Assembly (NCBI GenBank): GCA_937905915.1
Contig: CALCVR010000331.1
Coordinates: 1-6,158, forward strand
Origin: an uncultured Eubacteriaceae bacterium
GTDB lineage: Bacteria; Bacillota; Clostridia; Oscillospirales; Acutalibacteraceae
Direction: 5' to 3'
DNA: 6,158 nt
Part shown: positions 1-6,158 of the stretch, in pieces
Layout: each line of letters begins with the position of its first letter
How positions within the stretch are numbered: position 1 is the stretch's first letter
Program-made: the position numbers and the translations under genes
Notes under the pieces: generated by a model
Databases searched by the model: none
What the model was told of the DNA's origin: nothing
Seen by the model: only the letters and a program-made list of their open reading frames with translations

Positions 1-32
1 GCATGGGTCACCCGCTGCAATACTGCTCTCAT
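1..32 (-). CDS. dtd: D-aminoacyl-tRNA deacylase, N-terminal fragment (runs off left edge)
   Basis: Only the first ten codons are inside the window, reading MRAVLQRVTH from an ATG at 32. This closely matches the conserved N-terminus of D-aminoacyl-tRNA deacylase (Dtd), which typically begins MRAVVQRVS. Dtd is a cytoplasmic proofreading enzyme that removes D-amino acids (and mischarged glycine) from tRNA. The start has a good ribosome binding site, AAGGAG at 46-41, eight bases from the ATG; its first two bases are part of the TAA stop of rel, which suggests translational coupling. The rel-dtd order is the standard one in Firmicutes, which supports the call despite the short fragment. The catalytic part of the protein lies outside the window and cannot be judged. 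Confidence 0.82.
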   Translation of the reverse strand, partial: MRAVLQRVTH

Positions 33-40
33 ATTGTCGA

Positions 41-46
41 CTCCTT
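41..46 (-). promoter_or_regulatory. Ribosome binding site of dtd, overlapping the rel stop codon
   Basis: On the minus strand the sequence AAGGAG spans 46-41, eight bases before the dtd ATG. It shares two bases with the TAA stop of rel (47-45). Ribosomes finishing rel would therefore stop on the dtd initiation site, a typical coupling arrangement. Confidence 0.75.
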
Positions 47-2156
47 ACGCCCGTTGGGCCGATACAACGCCTTTGATCTTGGCAAGGCGGTTTAAGATGC
101 TGTTGACATGTTCCTGTCCATTGACGCCGATGGTGACGCTGACCACTACCTGGCCTTGTTTGTTTTCCTGGGCATTGATGGCGTGGATCATGATGTGCAT
201 CACCGCCAACTGAGATGTCAGATCAGCCAGCATCCCACGGCGGTTGTTGCCCACTACGTTGATATCGCATTTATATTCGCCTCTGGAATGATTGTCCCAA
301 TGGGCGTTGACCCAGCGCTCCGGTTCTTCGGCCTTACTGAAGTCCTCTGGGACATTGGTACAATCCCTTTTATGAATGGAGACGCCGTATCCACGGGTAA
401 TAAAGCCTACGATGTCATCCCCTGGCAGCGGATTGCAGCACCGGGAGAATTTGACCAAGCAATTCTCCAGGCCTTCCACAATGACGCCGCCATTGTTGCG
501 CGGGGTCTTGGCCTGGGAAACCGATAGCAGTTCATGAACGTCCGGCATGTCCTCCGATTTGATGATCTTTTGATACTCTTCCCGGATGCGGGGCATAATG
601 CGGGACAGCATTACCCCTCCGTATCCGATAGCGGCATACAGCTCCTCAATGTTGTTGCAATGCTGACGTTTTGCCAGATCCTCTAGGAATTCTTTCATCT
701 TGTTGTCGGGCAGATGGATGCCGTTGCGGTTGAATTCCCGCTCCATCTCGGTTTTTCCCTCGATGATGTTTTCCTCCCGCCGTTCCTTCTTGAACCATTG
801 GCGGATTTTGTTGCGCGCCTGGCCAGTTTGGACGATCTTGAGCCAATCGCGGCTTGGGCCATGACCCGGCGACGACGTGGTGATGATCTCCACAATCTCC
901 CCTGTTTTGACCTTGTGGTCGATGGGCACAATGCGGCCGTCTACCTTGGCCCCCACCATCCGGTTGCCTACGGCGGTATGGATGGTGTAAGCAAAGTCGA
1001 TGACGGTGGCCCCGATGGGCATGCTGATGACATCCCCCTTGGGAGTAAAAGCAAAGACCTCCTCAGGCGCCAAATCGGATTTGATGGAGCGGACGATATC
1101 TTCTACATCCTCCACATCCTTCTGGTTTTCCAGCATCTGTCGGATCCAAGAAAGTCGGTTATCTCGTTTATCCTGTCCCTTGAGGCCCAGCTTGTACTTC
1201 CAGTGGGCGGCGATGCCGTATTCGGCCGTGTGATGCATCTCCCACGTGCGGATCTGCACCTCAAAGGGGATGCCGCGTTTACCAATCACAGTGGTGTGTA
1301 AGGACTGGTACATATTTGGTTTTGGAGTGGAAATATAGTCTTTGAACCGGCCGGGAATAGGATGAAAAATGTCGTGAATGACGCCTAAAATGTTATAGCA
1401 TTCGGTGACGGTCTCCACAATAATGCGGACAGCGTAAATATCATAAATTTCCTCAAAGGCCTTGCCTTGGATGATCATCTTCCGGTAGATTCCATTGACG
1501 CTTTTGACCCTGCCCTCCATGTAGACATTGGTGTAATTAAGCTCCTTGAGCCGCGCCATGATCTTTTCTTTGATGGAATTGAGCAGATCTTCCCGGTCAT
1601 TTTTACGCATGTTGAGATTTTCTTCAATCTCTTGGACGGCCACCGGGTCGAGATAGTGAATGGATAAATCCTCCAACTCCTCTTTCACCGCCCGGATACC
1701 AAGGCGATGGGCGATGGGAGCATAGATGTCCATGGTCTCCCTAGCTTTATCACGCCGCTTCTGTTCCGGCAAGTACTGGAGAGTACGCATATTATGCAGC
1801 CGGTCGGCCAGCTTGATGATGATGACACGGATGTCTTCCGACATAGCTAACAGCATGACGCCATCCACCAAAGCCGCCACTTCCGGGCCGAACATCTCCC
1901 CAATATCGCTGAGCTTGCACTCGGTATCCTCCACGACATCGTGAAGCAAAGCGGCCACAATGGATTCCGTGTCCATCCCCAGCTCCACTAGAATGGTGGC
2001 TACTGCTACCGGATGAATAAAATAAGGCTCTCCCGACTGACGCCTCTGTCCCTCATGGGCACTTTGGGCATATTGATACGCCTTTTCAATAGTTTCAAAA
2101 TCATAAGGACGTTCGGTTTTTTTCATTTTGTCAATCAGCATTTTTAACGCTTCCAT
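45..2156 (-). CDS. rel: Long bifunctional (p)ppGpp synthetase/hydrolase Rel with a 21-residue gap in the hydrolase domain
   Basis: Rel makes the alarmone (p)ppGpp from ATP and GDP/GTP when ribosomes stall on uncharged tRNA, and degrades it again. The 703 residues show the full long-RSH architecture: an HD hydrolase domain (about 20-170) with R39, H48, H72-D73, E76-D77, D118 and N122; a synthetase domain (about 215-325) with the GRFKDYI, YQSLHTTV and EVQIRT motifs; a TGS domain (about 366-427); a helical domain; a zinc-finger region with CCNPLPGDD near 573-581 and C599; and a C-terminal ACT domain (about 627-703). Between V100 and M101 a block normally reading like TKLGK...EEQ..EN.RK is missing, exactly 21 residues against RelSeq numbering, with no frameshift. 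The position of RelSeq K45 is Q40. The ATG at 2156 is supported by GAGGTGA six bases upstream, overlapping the recJ stop. The Rel identity is certain; the hydrolase activity of this version is not. Confidence 0.97.
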   Translation of the reverse strand: MEALKMLIDKMKKTERPYDFETIEKAYQYAQSAHEGQRRQSGEPYFIHPVAVATILVELGMDTESIVAALLHDVVEDTECKLSDIGEMFGPEVAALVDGVMLLAMSEDIRVIIIKLADRLHNMRTLQYLPEQKRRDKARETMDIYAPIAHRLGIRAVKEELEDLSIHYLDPVAVQEIEENLNMRKNDREDLLNSIKEKIMARLKELNYTNVYMEGRVKSVNGIYRKMIIQGKAFEEIYDIYAVRIIVETVTECYNILGVIHDIFHPIPGRFKDYISTPKPNMYQSLHTTVIGKRGIPFEVQIRTWEMHHTAEYGIAAHWKYKLGLKGQDKRDNRLSWIRQMLENQKDVEDVEDIVRSIKSDLAPEEVFAFTPKGDVISMPIGATVIDFAYTIHTAVGNRMVGAKVDGRIVPIDHKVKTGEIVEIITTSSPGHGPSRDWLKIVQTGQARNKIRQWFKKERREENIIEGKTEMEREFNRNGIHLPDNKMKEFLEDLAKRQHCNNIEELYAAIGYGGVMLSRIMPRIREEYQKIIKSEDMPDVHELLSVSQAKTPRNNGGVIVEGLENCLVKFSRCCNPLPGDDIVGFITRGYGVSIHKRDCTNVPEDFSKAEEPERWVNAHWDNHSRGEYKCDINVVGNNRRGMLADLTSQLAVMHIMIHAINAQENKQGQVVVSVTIGVNGQEHVNSILNRLAKIKGVVSAQRA

Positions 2157-2162
2157 GACCGC

Positions 2163-2169
2163 TCACCTC
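2163..2169 (-). promoter_or_regulatory. Ribosome binding site of rel, overlapping the recJ stop codon
   Basis: GAGGTGA on the minus strand (2169-2163) lies six bases before the rel ATG at 2156. Its first two bases are the last two of the recJ TGA stop (2170-2168). This fixes the rel start and suggests that rel translation is coupled to recJ. Confidence 0.75.
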
Positions 2170-4210
2170 ACTTTTGCATCGCTTTCATTTGATTTAAAAT
2201 GACAGATTGATTTAAATCCACCTTTTGATCGGTTGGACAAAGGGATACTTCCAGATCATCGCCTGACAATGTATGGGTCAAAAGTCCCATTTCGTCAAAG
2301 ACATCCAGCCCAACCAATAAAGTAGCGCAATGGATGCCTTCCAAACGGTTCCACAGGATAGCGCAAGGTCCATAGAATTCTCCTATCGTTCTAAGGTAAC
2401 GATACATTTTGGCCATTTGATCCCGCTTTGGATATAAGGTTTCCCACTGCTGGGGCTCAAGCTGTTCCCCACGGCGATAACATTCGTATATCCGTTTTTG
2501 TTCCAAATAAGCAGAGACATCCAAGCCATGATGCCGGATGTCCTTTACAAACACCGACAAGCTGATGTCCCCGCGAAATTGATTTTCTTCCAACTGGACG
2601 GCCACATCCAGCATCTCCCCAGTCCGGTAGGGGAAGCGGTCAAACTCCTGCCGGAATTGCACCGCCGATACGGTTCGTCCATCCCGGGACAGCGATAACT
2701 TTACATGTTTGCCTCCGCCCAAGGGCTGCGCGTCATCCAAACGCATGGAACTTAGGCCAAATACCGGCTTTGGATTGCCCGAACCAAATGGTTCCAACAT
2801 GCATAAATCCCGGATGGCCTCCACCGACAGTGCCGACGGTTTCAACCGGCAATCCAATTTCAATTCCGGAATGGGAAAAGGATCTATAGTAGCTGCATAT
2901 CGGTTAATGGCCTGACGAAAGGCGTCGATTTGATCTACCTTTAAATTCATGCCGGCCGCCATAGTGTGGCCGCCAAAGCGAAGTAAATGCTGGCTGCTTT
3001 GACTGAGCGCCTTGTAAAGAGAAAAGCCGGCGATACTGCGGCCGGAACCTTGGGCGGTGTCCCCTTCTATCGATAAGAGGATACAGGGACGTCCATACTT
3101 TTCCACCAAGCGGGAGGCTACAATTCCAATGACCCCTTTATGCCATCCTTCGCCAGCCAATACAATGACCCTGTCAAGTGCCCGCTCCGGCTCCTTTGCC
3201 AGCATTTCGGTCACTTGAAGAGAAATTTCCCCTTCTATTTGTTGACGCCGGCGGTTGGCGTCCTCGATCTGGAGAGCCAAGCCTTCAGCTTCCTCCTCAT
3301 CCTCTGCCAACAGAAGACGGGCGGCTAACTGAGGCGATGCAACACGTCCGGCAGCATTGATGCGGGGCGCTAAAATAAATGCTACGTTGGCTCCCGTCAA
3401 CTCCTGTCCGCCGAGTCCGGCAGCGTCCAGCATCGCTTGGATGCCAAATCGGCTGCCCTGGGATAATTCTTTGAGGCCCCGGCCTGCCAAAACCCGGTTT
3501 TCCCCCGTCAAGGGAACTACATCCCCAATGGTGCCGATGCAAATCAAATCGGCATACTGGTCAAGCGCTATGGAGGGATCTTCCCCCTCCAGCGCCTGCA
3601 CCAGTTTAAAGGCCACGCCCACCCCGGCAAAATCCTTAAACGGGCTGGGACAGTCAATGCGATGCGGATCCACCACGGCAACCGCCTGAGGCAATGCGTC
3701 GCCCGGCTGATGATGGTCGGTGATGACCACATCCATCCCTAAGGAGGCGGCGTATCGTACTTCTTCAACCGCTGAGATGCCGTTGTCCACGGTGACGATA
3801 AGGGATACCCCCTGTTCATGAAGGGCATCGATGGAAGAGGTATGGAGGCCATATCCTTCCCCCTCCCGCTCCGGGATATAATAAAGAACGTCAGCTTCGC
3901 GGGAGGACAGGTATTGATACAAAAGAGCGGTGGCTGTCACACCGTCGGCATCGTAGTCGCCGTAAACCGCAATGCGTTCAAATTGATCCAGGGCCTGCTC
4001 AATGCGTCTGACGGCTTTGTCCATATCCAAAAGGGAAAACGGATCGCATAATTCCGCTTGGCAGGTTACATACTGCTCTGCTTTTTGCGCGTCGGTAAAG
4101 CCGCGCTCGGCCAAGAGAATGCTTAGGATTTCCGAAAATTGGCTGGATCCATACAACTCTTTGGCTATTTGTTTATTATAACCGGCTAAAACCCATTTTT
4201 TGCGGCTCAA
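2168..4210 (-). CDS. recJ: Single-stranded-DNA-specific 5'-3' exonuclease RecJ
   Basis: RecJ degrades single-stranded DNA 5' to 3' in recombinational repair (RecF pathway), mismatch repair and restart of stalled forks, using Mn2+/Mg2+. Counting from the TTG at 4210 (680 residues), the DHH-domain motifs are GDYDADG (84-90), VDNG (141-144), DHH (165-167) and VDPH (180-183), followed by CIGTIGDVVPL near 224-234 and RINAAGR near 283-289. The DHHA1 part carries GWHKGVIGIVASRL near 355-368 and RFGGH (411-415). An OB-fold segment follows (about 449-558), then a C-terminal extension of about 115 residues, so the protein is longer than E. coli RecJ (577) but shorter than the B. subtilis protein (786). 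I prefer the TTG at 4210: AGAGGA lies nine bases upstream and the protein then begins MSRKKWVL, like related RecJ proteins. A longer reading from a TTG at 4228 has no well-placed ribosome binding site. It is the first gene of the recJ-rel-dtd unit; apt, usual at this spot in Firmicutes, is absent. Confidence 0.96.
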   Translation of the reverse strand: MSRKKWVLAGYNKQIAKELYGSSQFSEILSILLAERGFTDAQKAEQYVTCQAELCDPFSLLDMDKAVRRIEQALDQFERIAVYGDYDADGVTATALLYQYLSSREADVLYYIPEREGEGYGLHTSSIDALHEQGVSLIVTVDNGISAVEEVRYAASLGMDVVITDHHQPGDALPQAVAVVDPHRIDCPSPFKDFAGVGVAFKLVQALEGEDPSIALDQYADLICIGTIGDVVPLTGENRVLAGRGLKELSQGSRFGIQAMLDAAGLGGQELTGANVAFILAPRINAAGRVASPQLAARLLLAEDEEEAEGLALQIEDANRRRQQIEGEISLQVTEMLAKEPERALDRVIVLAGEGWHKGVIGIVASRLVEKYGRPCILLSIEGDTAQGSGRSIAGFSLYKALSQSSQHLLRFGGHTMAAGMNLKVDQIDAFRQAINRYAATIDPFPIPELKLDCRLKPSALSVEAIRDLCMLEPFGSGNPKPVFGLSSMRLDDAQPLGGGKHVKLSLSRDGRTVSAVQFRQEFDRFPYRTGEMLDVAVQLEENQFRGDISLSVFVKDIRHHGLDVSAYLEQKRIYECYRRGEQLEPQQWETLYPKRDQMAKMYRYLRTIGEFYGPCAILWNRLEGIHCATLLVGLDVFDEMGLLTHTLSGDDLEVSLCPTDQKVDLNQSVILNQMKAMQK

Positions 4211-4219
4211 GCAAACCCG

Positions 4220-4225
4220 TCCTCT
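4220..4225 (-). promoter_or_regulatory. Ribosome binding site deciding the recJ start
   Basis: AGAGGA on the minus strand sits nine bases before the TTG at 4210. It lies inside the coding sequence if the upstream TTG at 4228 were used, and it argues for the shorter, 680-residue RecJ. The only candidate for the upstream TTG is an AGGAA just two bases away, too close to work well. Confidence 0.65.
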
Positions 4226-4242
4226 CAAATTCCTATTTTTTC

Positions 4243-4271
4243 ATTTTATCATTTTTGCCGCTATAATACAA
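4243..4271 (-). promoter_or_regulatory. Probable sigma-A promoter of the recJ-rel-dtd unit
   Basis: On the minus strand TTGTAT (4271-4266) is followed after exactly 17 bases by TAAAAT (4248-4243). They match the consensus -35 box at four and the -10 box at five of six positions. Transcription would start near 4236, giving a leader of about 25 nt before the TTG at 4210. The position between the upstream terminator and recJ fits. This is a motif match only. Confidence 0.55.
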
Positions 4272-4333
4272 TAGTCAGTTCCAAAGCCTGGAAATCCTTC
4301 TGTTCTATCCGCCGATAATGCCTGTTCAAGTTC

Positions 4334-4372
4334 AAAAACCATCCGCCCACTATGCCGGGGCGGATGGTTTTT
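4334..4372 (-). terminator. Intrinsic terminator after the GHL10 lipoprotein gene (symmetrical)
   Basis: The arms 4334-4348 and 4358-4372 are perfect 15-base inverted repeats (core ACCATCCGCCC / GGGCGGATGGT, flanked by five A and five T) around a 9-base loop. On the minus strand the GC-rich stem starts eight bases after the lipoprotein stop codon and ends in five U, as expected for a Rho-independent terminator. Because the A and T tracts pair, it would also work in the other direction, but no plus-strand gene reads into it. It separates the lipoprotein gene from the recJ-rel-dtd unit. Confidence 0.92.
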
Positions 4373-4379
4373 CCAAAGC

Positions 4380-5711
4380 TTATTGTGCAAACAGCGCTTT
4401 AACCGATTCCATTTCCTGTTTTCTGATGTCCCCTGCCGCGGGATCAAATACAGCATCGTAGTGGAATAAAATTACTCCTCCATACCCCTTTAATTGCCGT
4501 GATAACTCAATCTGCCGGGACAAGATATTATTGTTTTGTTGCCACTCAGCCTTGCCCTCTTTGGCGTACCCATCCTCTTCCCCGGTCTTATAGGCTGCGA
4601 GGCCGATATACAGTTTGACGCCAGGGGACGTCACCAATTGGCTCCACTGATCTGCCAGCTGTTCAAAGGGCAAACTGCTGTTTTGAAAACCATAGTAAAG
4701 CTGTGGACAAAGATAATCCACATATCCCTCTTCGCTTCCCCATTTGGCTGCATCTACAAACTTAGCCGCATAGTTGTTTTGGATGTTTCCGGCTGGACTA
4801 ATGCCAAACAAGCAGTCGCTTTTGACCGCTTTTACCGTATCATGTACCAATTTTACCATATCGTTTACCTGCTGACGTCGCCAATCGTCTCGGGATAAAT
4901 CCCCTCCATTCTGCTGATACGCTTCATATTGGGCAGCATCGCTTTCGCCAAAATCATCGGGGTAAAAGTAATCGTCAAAGTGGATGCCATCTACCCCGTA
5001 GTTTTGCACAATTTCAGCCGCTCCATTGGCGATCAATTGTTTGACTCCATCCATGGCCGGATTAAAATAACGCCCACTGGGCAGCTCTACCACTAAGCCG
5101 TCCTGCACCCATTGAGTATAGGGCCCTTCGGCCGCTAAGGCAGCCGGTTGCGTTCCTCCCTCGATGTTAACCTGGATTCGATAAGGGTTGATCCAGGCAT
5201 GGATGGCCAATCCATTGGCTCTGGCGCTTTCCACCGCTATGGCCAGAGGATCAAATTCCGGATCTTTTCCCTGTTCCCCGGTCACAAGATCCGACCACGG
5301 AAAATAGCGAGAGGGATAAATGGCGTCGGCATAGGGACGAACCTGTAAAAATACGGCGTTGAAGCCAAAATTCTTGGCATTTGTCATGATCTCGTCCATC
5401 CGGGCTTTGACGCCATTTTGATCCAATCCTTTGATTTGAAGATTTGTGTAGGAAATCCAAATTCCTTTCAATTCCTCGGACATCTCCGCTTGTGTGGGCT
5501 GATCCCCTTGGGACATCGCAGATGTAGATAGCAAAGCCGACTGTGGGAATTGCGTATCAATGCTTTGCTCGTCTCCCCCGCCGGTAGGCCATGCAATACC
5601 GCTTGCGGCTTGCATTTCAGACGACGGCATTTGTTCCCATGTTCCGCATCCGGATAATAACAGCAGGATGGTCAATAACATGGCGCAAAATCGTATTCCA
5701 TTGCATTTCAT
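4380..5711 (-). CDS. Secreted lipoprotein with GHL10 (DUF187) glycoside-hydrolase-like domain
   Basis: Counting from the upstream ATG at 5717 (445 residues), the protein opens with a basic N-terminus, a hydrophobic stretch (about 11-21) and the lipobox LSGC with Cys24, so it should be lipid-anchored on the outer face of the membrane. A linker rich in Ser, Gln, Thr and Gly (about 25-80) follows. The rest (about 82-440) is a GHL10 TIM-barrel-like domain: LKGIWISY (83-90), VFLQVRPYADAIYPS (122-136), HAWINPYR (173-180), VDGIHFDDYFYP (242-253) with candidate acidic residues D248 and D249, and CPQLYYG (337-343). Family members include B. subtilis YngK and E. coli DigH (YddW), the latter reported to cut peptidoglycan glycan strands lacking stem peptides. 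A cell-wall or polysaccharide glycosidase role is therefore likely, but the substrate is not shown here. The second ATG at 5711 is preferred because AGAGAG lies nine bases before it but only three before the ATG at 5717. The gene is monocistronic, ending in the terminator at 4334-4372. Confidence 0.93.
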   Translation of the reverse strand: MKCNGIRFCAMLLTILLLLSGCGTWEQMPSSEMQAASGIAWPTGGGDEQSIDTQFPQSALLSTSAMSQGDQPTQAEMSEELKGIWISYTNLQIKGLDQNGVKARMDEIMTNAKNFGFNAVFLQVRPYADAIYPSRYFPWSDLVTGEQGKDPEFDPLAIAVESARANGLAIHAWINPYRIQVNIEGGTQPAALAAEGPYTQWVQDGLVVELPSGRYFNPAMDGVKQLIANGAAEIVQNYGVDGIHFDDYFYPDDFGESDAAQYEAYQQNGGDLSRDDWRRQQVNDMVKLVHDTVKAVKSDCLFGISPAGNIQNNYAAKFVDAAKWGSEEGYVDYLCPQLYYGFQNSSLPFEQLADQWSQLVTSPGVKLYIGLAAYKTGEEDGYAKEGKAEWQQNNNILSRQIELSRQLKGYGGVILFHYDAVFDPAAGDIRKQEMESVKALFAQ

Positions 5712-5720
5712 ACTCATTCA

Positions 5721-5726
5721 CTCTCT
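5721..5726 (-). promoter_or_regulatory. Ribosome binding site deciding the lipoprotein start
   Basis: AGAGAG on the minus strand (5726-5721) is three bases from the ATG at 5717 and nine bases from the ATG at 5711. The normal spacing favours the second ATG, which removes only two residues and leaves the signal peptide intact. Confidence 0.5.
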
Positions 5727-5737
5727 TTGTAAAAACA

Positions 5738-5766
5738 TTGACAAACCTTGCCTTTGATTATACTAT
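5738..5766 (+). promoter_or_regulatory. Probable sigma-A promoter of the zinc-ribbon gene
   Basis: A perfect TTGACA -35 box (5738-5743) is followed after 17 bases by TACTAT (5761-5766), which matches the -10 consensus at four of six positions; TATACT, two bases earlier, is an alternative at 15-base spacing. Transcription would begin near 5773, immediately before or at the ribosome binding site (AGGTGA, 5773-5778), so the leader is very short, about 11 nt. Confidence 0.6.
5757..5762 (-). promoter_or_regulatory. Candidate -10 box for the lipoprotein gene
   Basis: A perfect TATAAT lies on the minus strand about 46 bases before the lipoprotein ATG at 5711. I see no convincing -35 box 15-19 bases upstream of it, so it is a weak or activator-dependent promoter candidate, or a chance match in an AT-rich gap. 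It overlaps the -10 box of the divergent plus-strand promoter by two bases. Confidence 0.35.
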
Positions 5767-5783
5767 AGACATAGGTGAAGATT

Positions 5784-6158
5784 ATGTTCTTTTTTGGGAG
5801 TTTTTGGATCAATCAAAAAATGGAGCCCATCGCAAAGGTCACTCTGACCTGTCCCCACTGTAACAAAGAAGCGGTGTTTCAGCTTTATCGGGATTACGAT
5901 AGCTTTGAGTTGTTTTTCATCCCGGTGGCTAAATTTCACAAGCACTATCAGGCGTTGTGTTGCAACTGTTCCTCTTTGTTCGCCCTGGATCCCACGGTGG
6001 GCAATGCTTGGCGTCAGGGTCACTTTGTGCCAATTGAGGCGCGCCATCTTCGCTCCCTTACCGAGCCGGACAAGGATTTTTGTCCCAGATGCGGGCATCC
6101 TCTTCAGGACGATTTCTTATACTGTCCCCAGTGCGGTTGTTCGGTGGGCGCCCCTCCA
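5784..6158 (+). CDS. Small double zinc-ribbon protein of unknown function, partial (runs off right edge)
   Basis: An ATG at 5784 with AGGTGA five bases upstream opens a frame of 125 codons without a stop up to the window end. The product starts with a short hydrophobic stretch (MFFFGSFW), then carries four cysteine knuckles: CPHC (23-26), a CCNC cluster (59-62), CPRCG (100-104) and CPQCG (114-118). They pair naturally into two zinc ribbons, 23-26 with 59/60-62 and 100-103 with 114-117. A segment FELFFIPVAKFHKHY (41-55) between the first two knuckles resembles the FFIP...K.Y pattern I recall from short clostridial zinc-ribbon proteins that also start with MFF. No transmembrane helix or enzymatic motif is visible. 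The function is unknown; zinc binding is inferred from the cysteine spacing. The gene is divergent from the lipoprotein gene, and the C-terminus is not seen. Confidence 0.85.
   Translation, partial: MFFFGSFWINQKMEPIAKVTLTCPHCNKEAVFQLYRDYDSFELFFIPVAKFHKHYQALCCNCSSLFALDPTVGNAWRQGHFVPIEARHLRSLTEPDKDFCPRCGHPLQDDFLYCPQCGCSVGAPP

Noticed and set aside
218..224. Missing ZFD or ACT domain in Rel as an explanation for its 703-residue length
   Set aside because: Both regions are intact (CCNPLPGD near 573-580, full ACT from about 627); the length shortfall is explained by the 21-residue gap in the HD domain.
108..527. Open plus-strand frame of 139 codons opposite the C-terminal part of rel
   Set aside because: Antisense shadow of the zinc-finger and ACT coding region, with no family resemblance.
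714..1301. Open plus-strand frame of 195 codons opposite rel
   Set aside because: It lies entirely antisense to well-conserved Rel coding sequence, has no recognisable domain and no convincing ribosome binding site; it is a by-product of codon use on the other strand.
4233..4244. Three-codon minus-strand ORF (ATG AAA AAA TAG) in the recJ upstream region, as a possible leader peptide
   Set aside because: It begins inside the proposed -10 box, so it would be upstream of the transcript start, and it has no attenuator structure.
4229..4333. Possible riboswitch or T-box in front of recJ
   Set aside because: The gap is only about 100 bases, already holds a promoter with a short leader, and shows no conserved aptamer elements or second terminator.
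4241..4456. Minus-strand frame of 71 codons spanning the end of the lipoprotein gene and the intergenic gap
   Set aside because: It is out of frame with the lipoprotein gene, runs straight through the terminator hairpin and has no recognisable protein features.
5763..6098. Minus-strand frame of 111 codons opposite the zinc-ribbon gene
   Set aside because: The plus-strand frame has cysteine knuckles, a promoter and a ribosome binding site; this one has none of these.
1..6158. Mobile element, CRISPR array, tRNA or defence system
   Set aside because: I saw no terminal repeats, transposase or integrase motifs, regularly spaced repeats or tRNA-like cloverleaf; the genes are housekeeping or simple cell-surface functions.

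Overview
The window looks like a chromosomal housekeeping region of a low-to-mid GC Gram-positive bacterium, most likely class Clostridia (an Oscillospiraceae/Ruminococcaceae-type relative). This rests on the wording of the Rel protein, whose synthetase and TGS motifs read like clostridial Rel, on the Firmicutes-type recJ-rel-dtd gene order, on GGAG-type ribosome binding sites with some TTG starts, and on a lipoprotein of the GHL10 family that is common in Clostridia. The taxonomic call is made from remembered family features, not from a search.

Layout, read 6158 to 1. At the right edge a plus-strand gene (5784 to beyond 6158) encodes a small cysteine-rich double zinc-ribbon protein that is cut by the window end. 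Divergent from it, across a gap of about 70 bp with overlapping candidate promoter elements, lies a minus-strand gene (5711-4380) for a secreted lipoprotein with a GHL10/DUF187 glycoside-hydrolase-like domain. It ends in a strong hairpin terminator (4334-4372). A new minus-strand transcription unit then starts from a plausible promoter near 4243-4271: recJ (single-strand DNA exonuclease), rel ((p)ppGpp synthetase/hydrolase) and the first ten codons of dtd (D-aminoacyl-tRNA deacylase), which runs off the left edge. The three genes are packed 11-12 nt apart, and the Shine-Dalgarno sequence of each downstream gene overlaps the stop codon of the gene before it, so they are almost certainly co-transcribed and probably translationally coupled.

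The most notable observation is in rel. All five domains of a long bifunctional Rel are present and the reading frame is intact, but a block of exactly 21 residues that family members carry in the middle of the HD hydrolase domain (RelSeq residues about 106-126) is missing, with a clean in-frame junction at position 1856/1857. The known metal- and substrate-binding residues on both sides are kept. This could be a real change to the hydrolase, with consequences for alarmone balance, or an assembly artefact. A second, milder point is the absence of apt between recJ and rel, where Bacillus subtilis and many other Firmicutes carry it. I found no mobile element, CRISPR array, tRNA or rRNA, and no evidence of a wholly new system.
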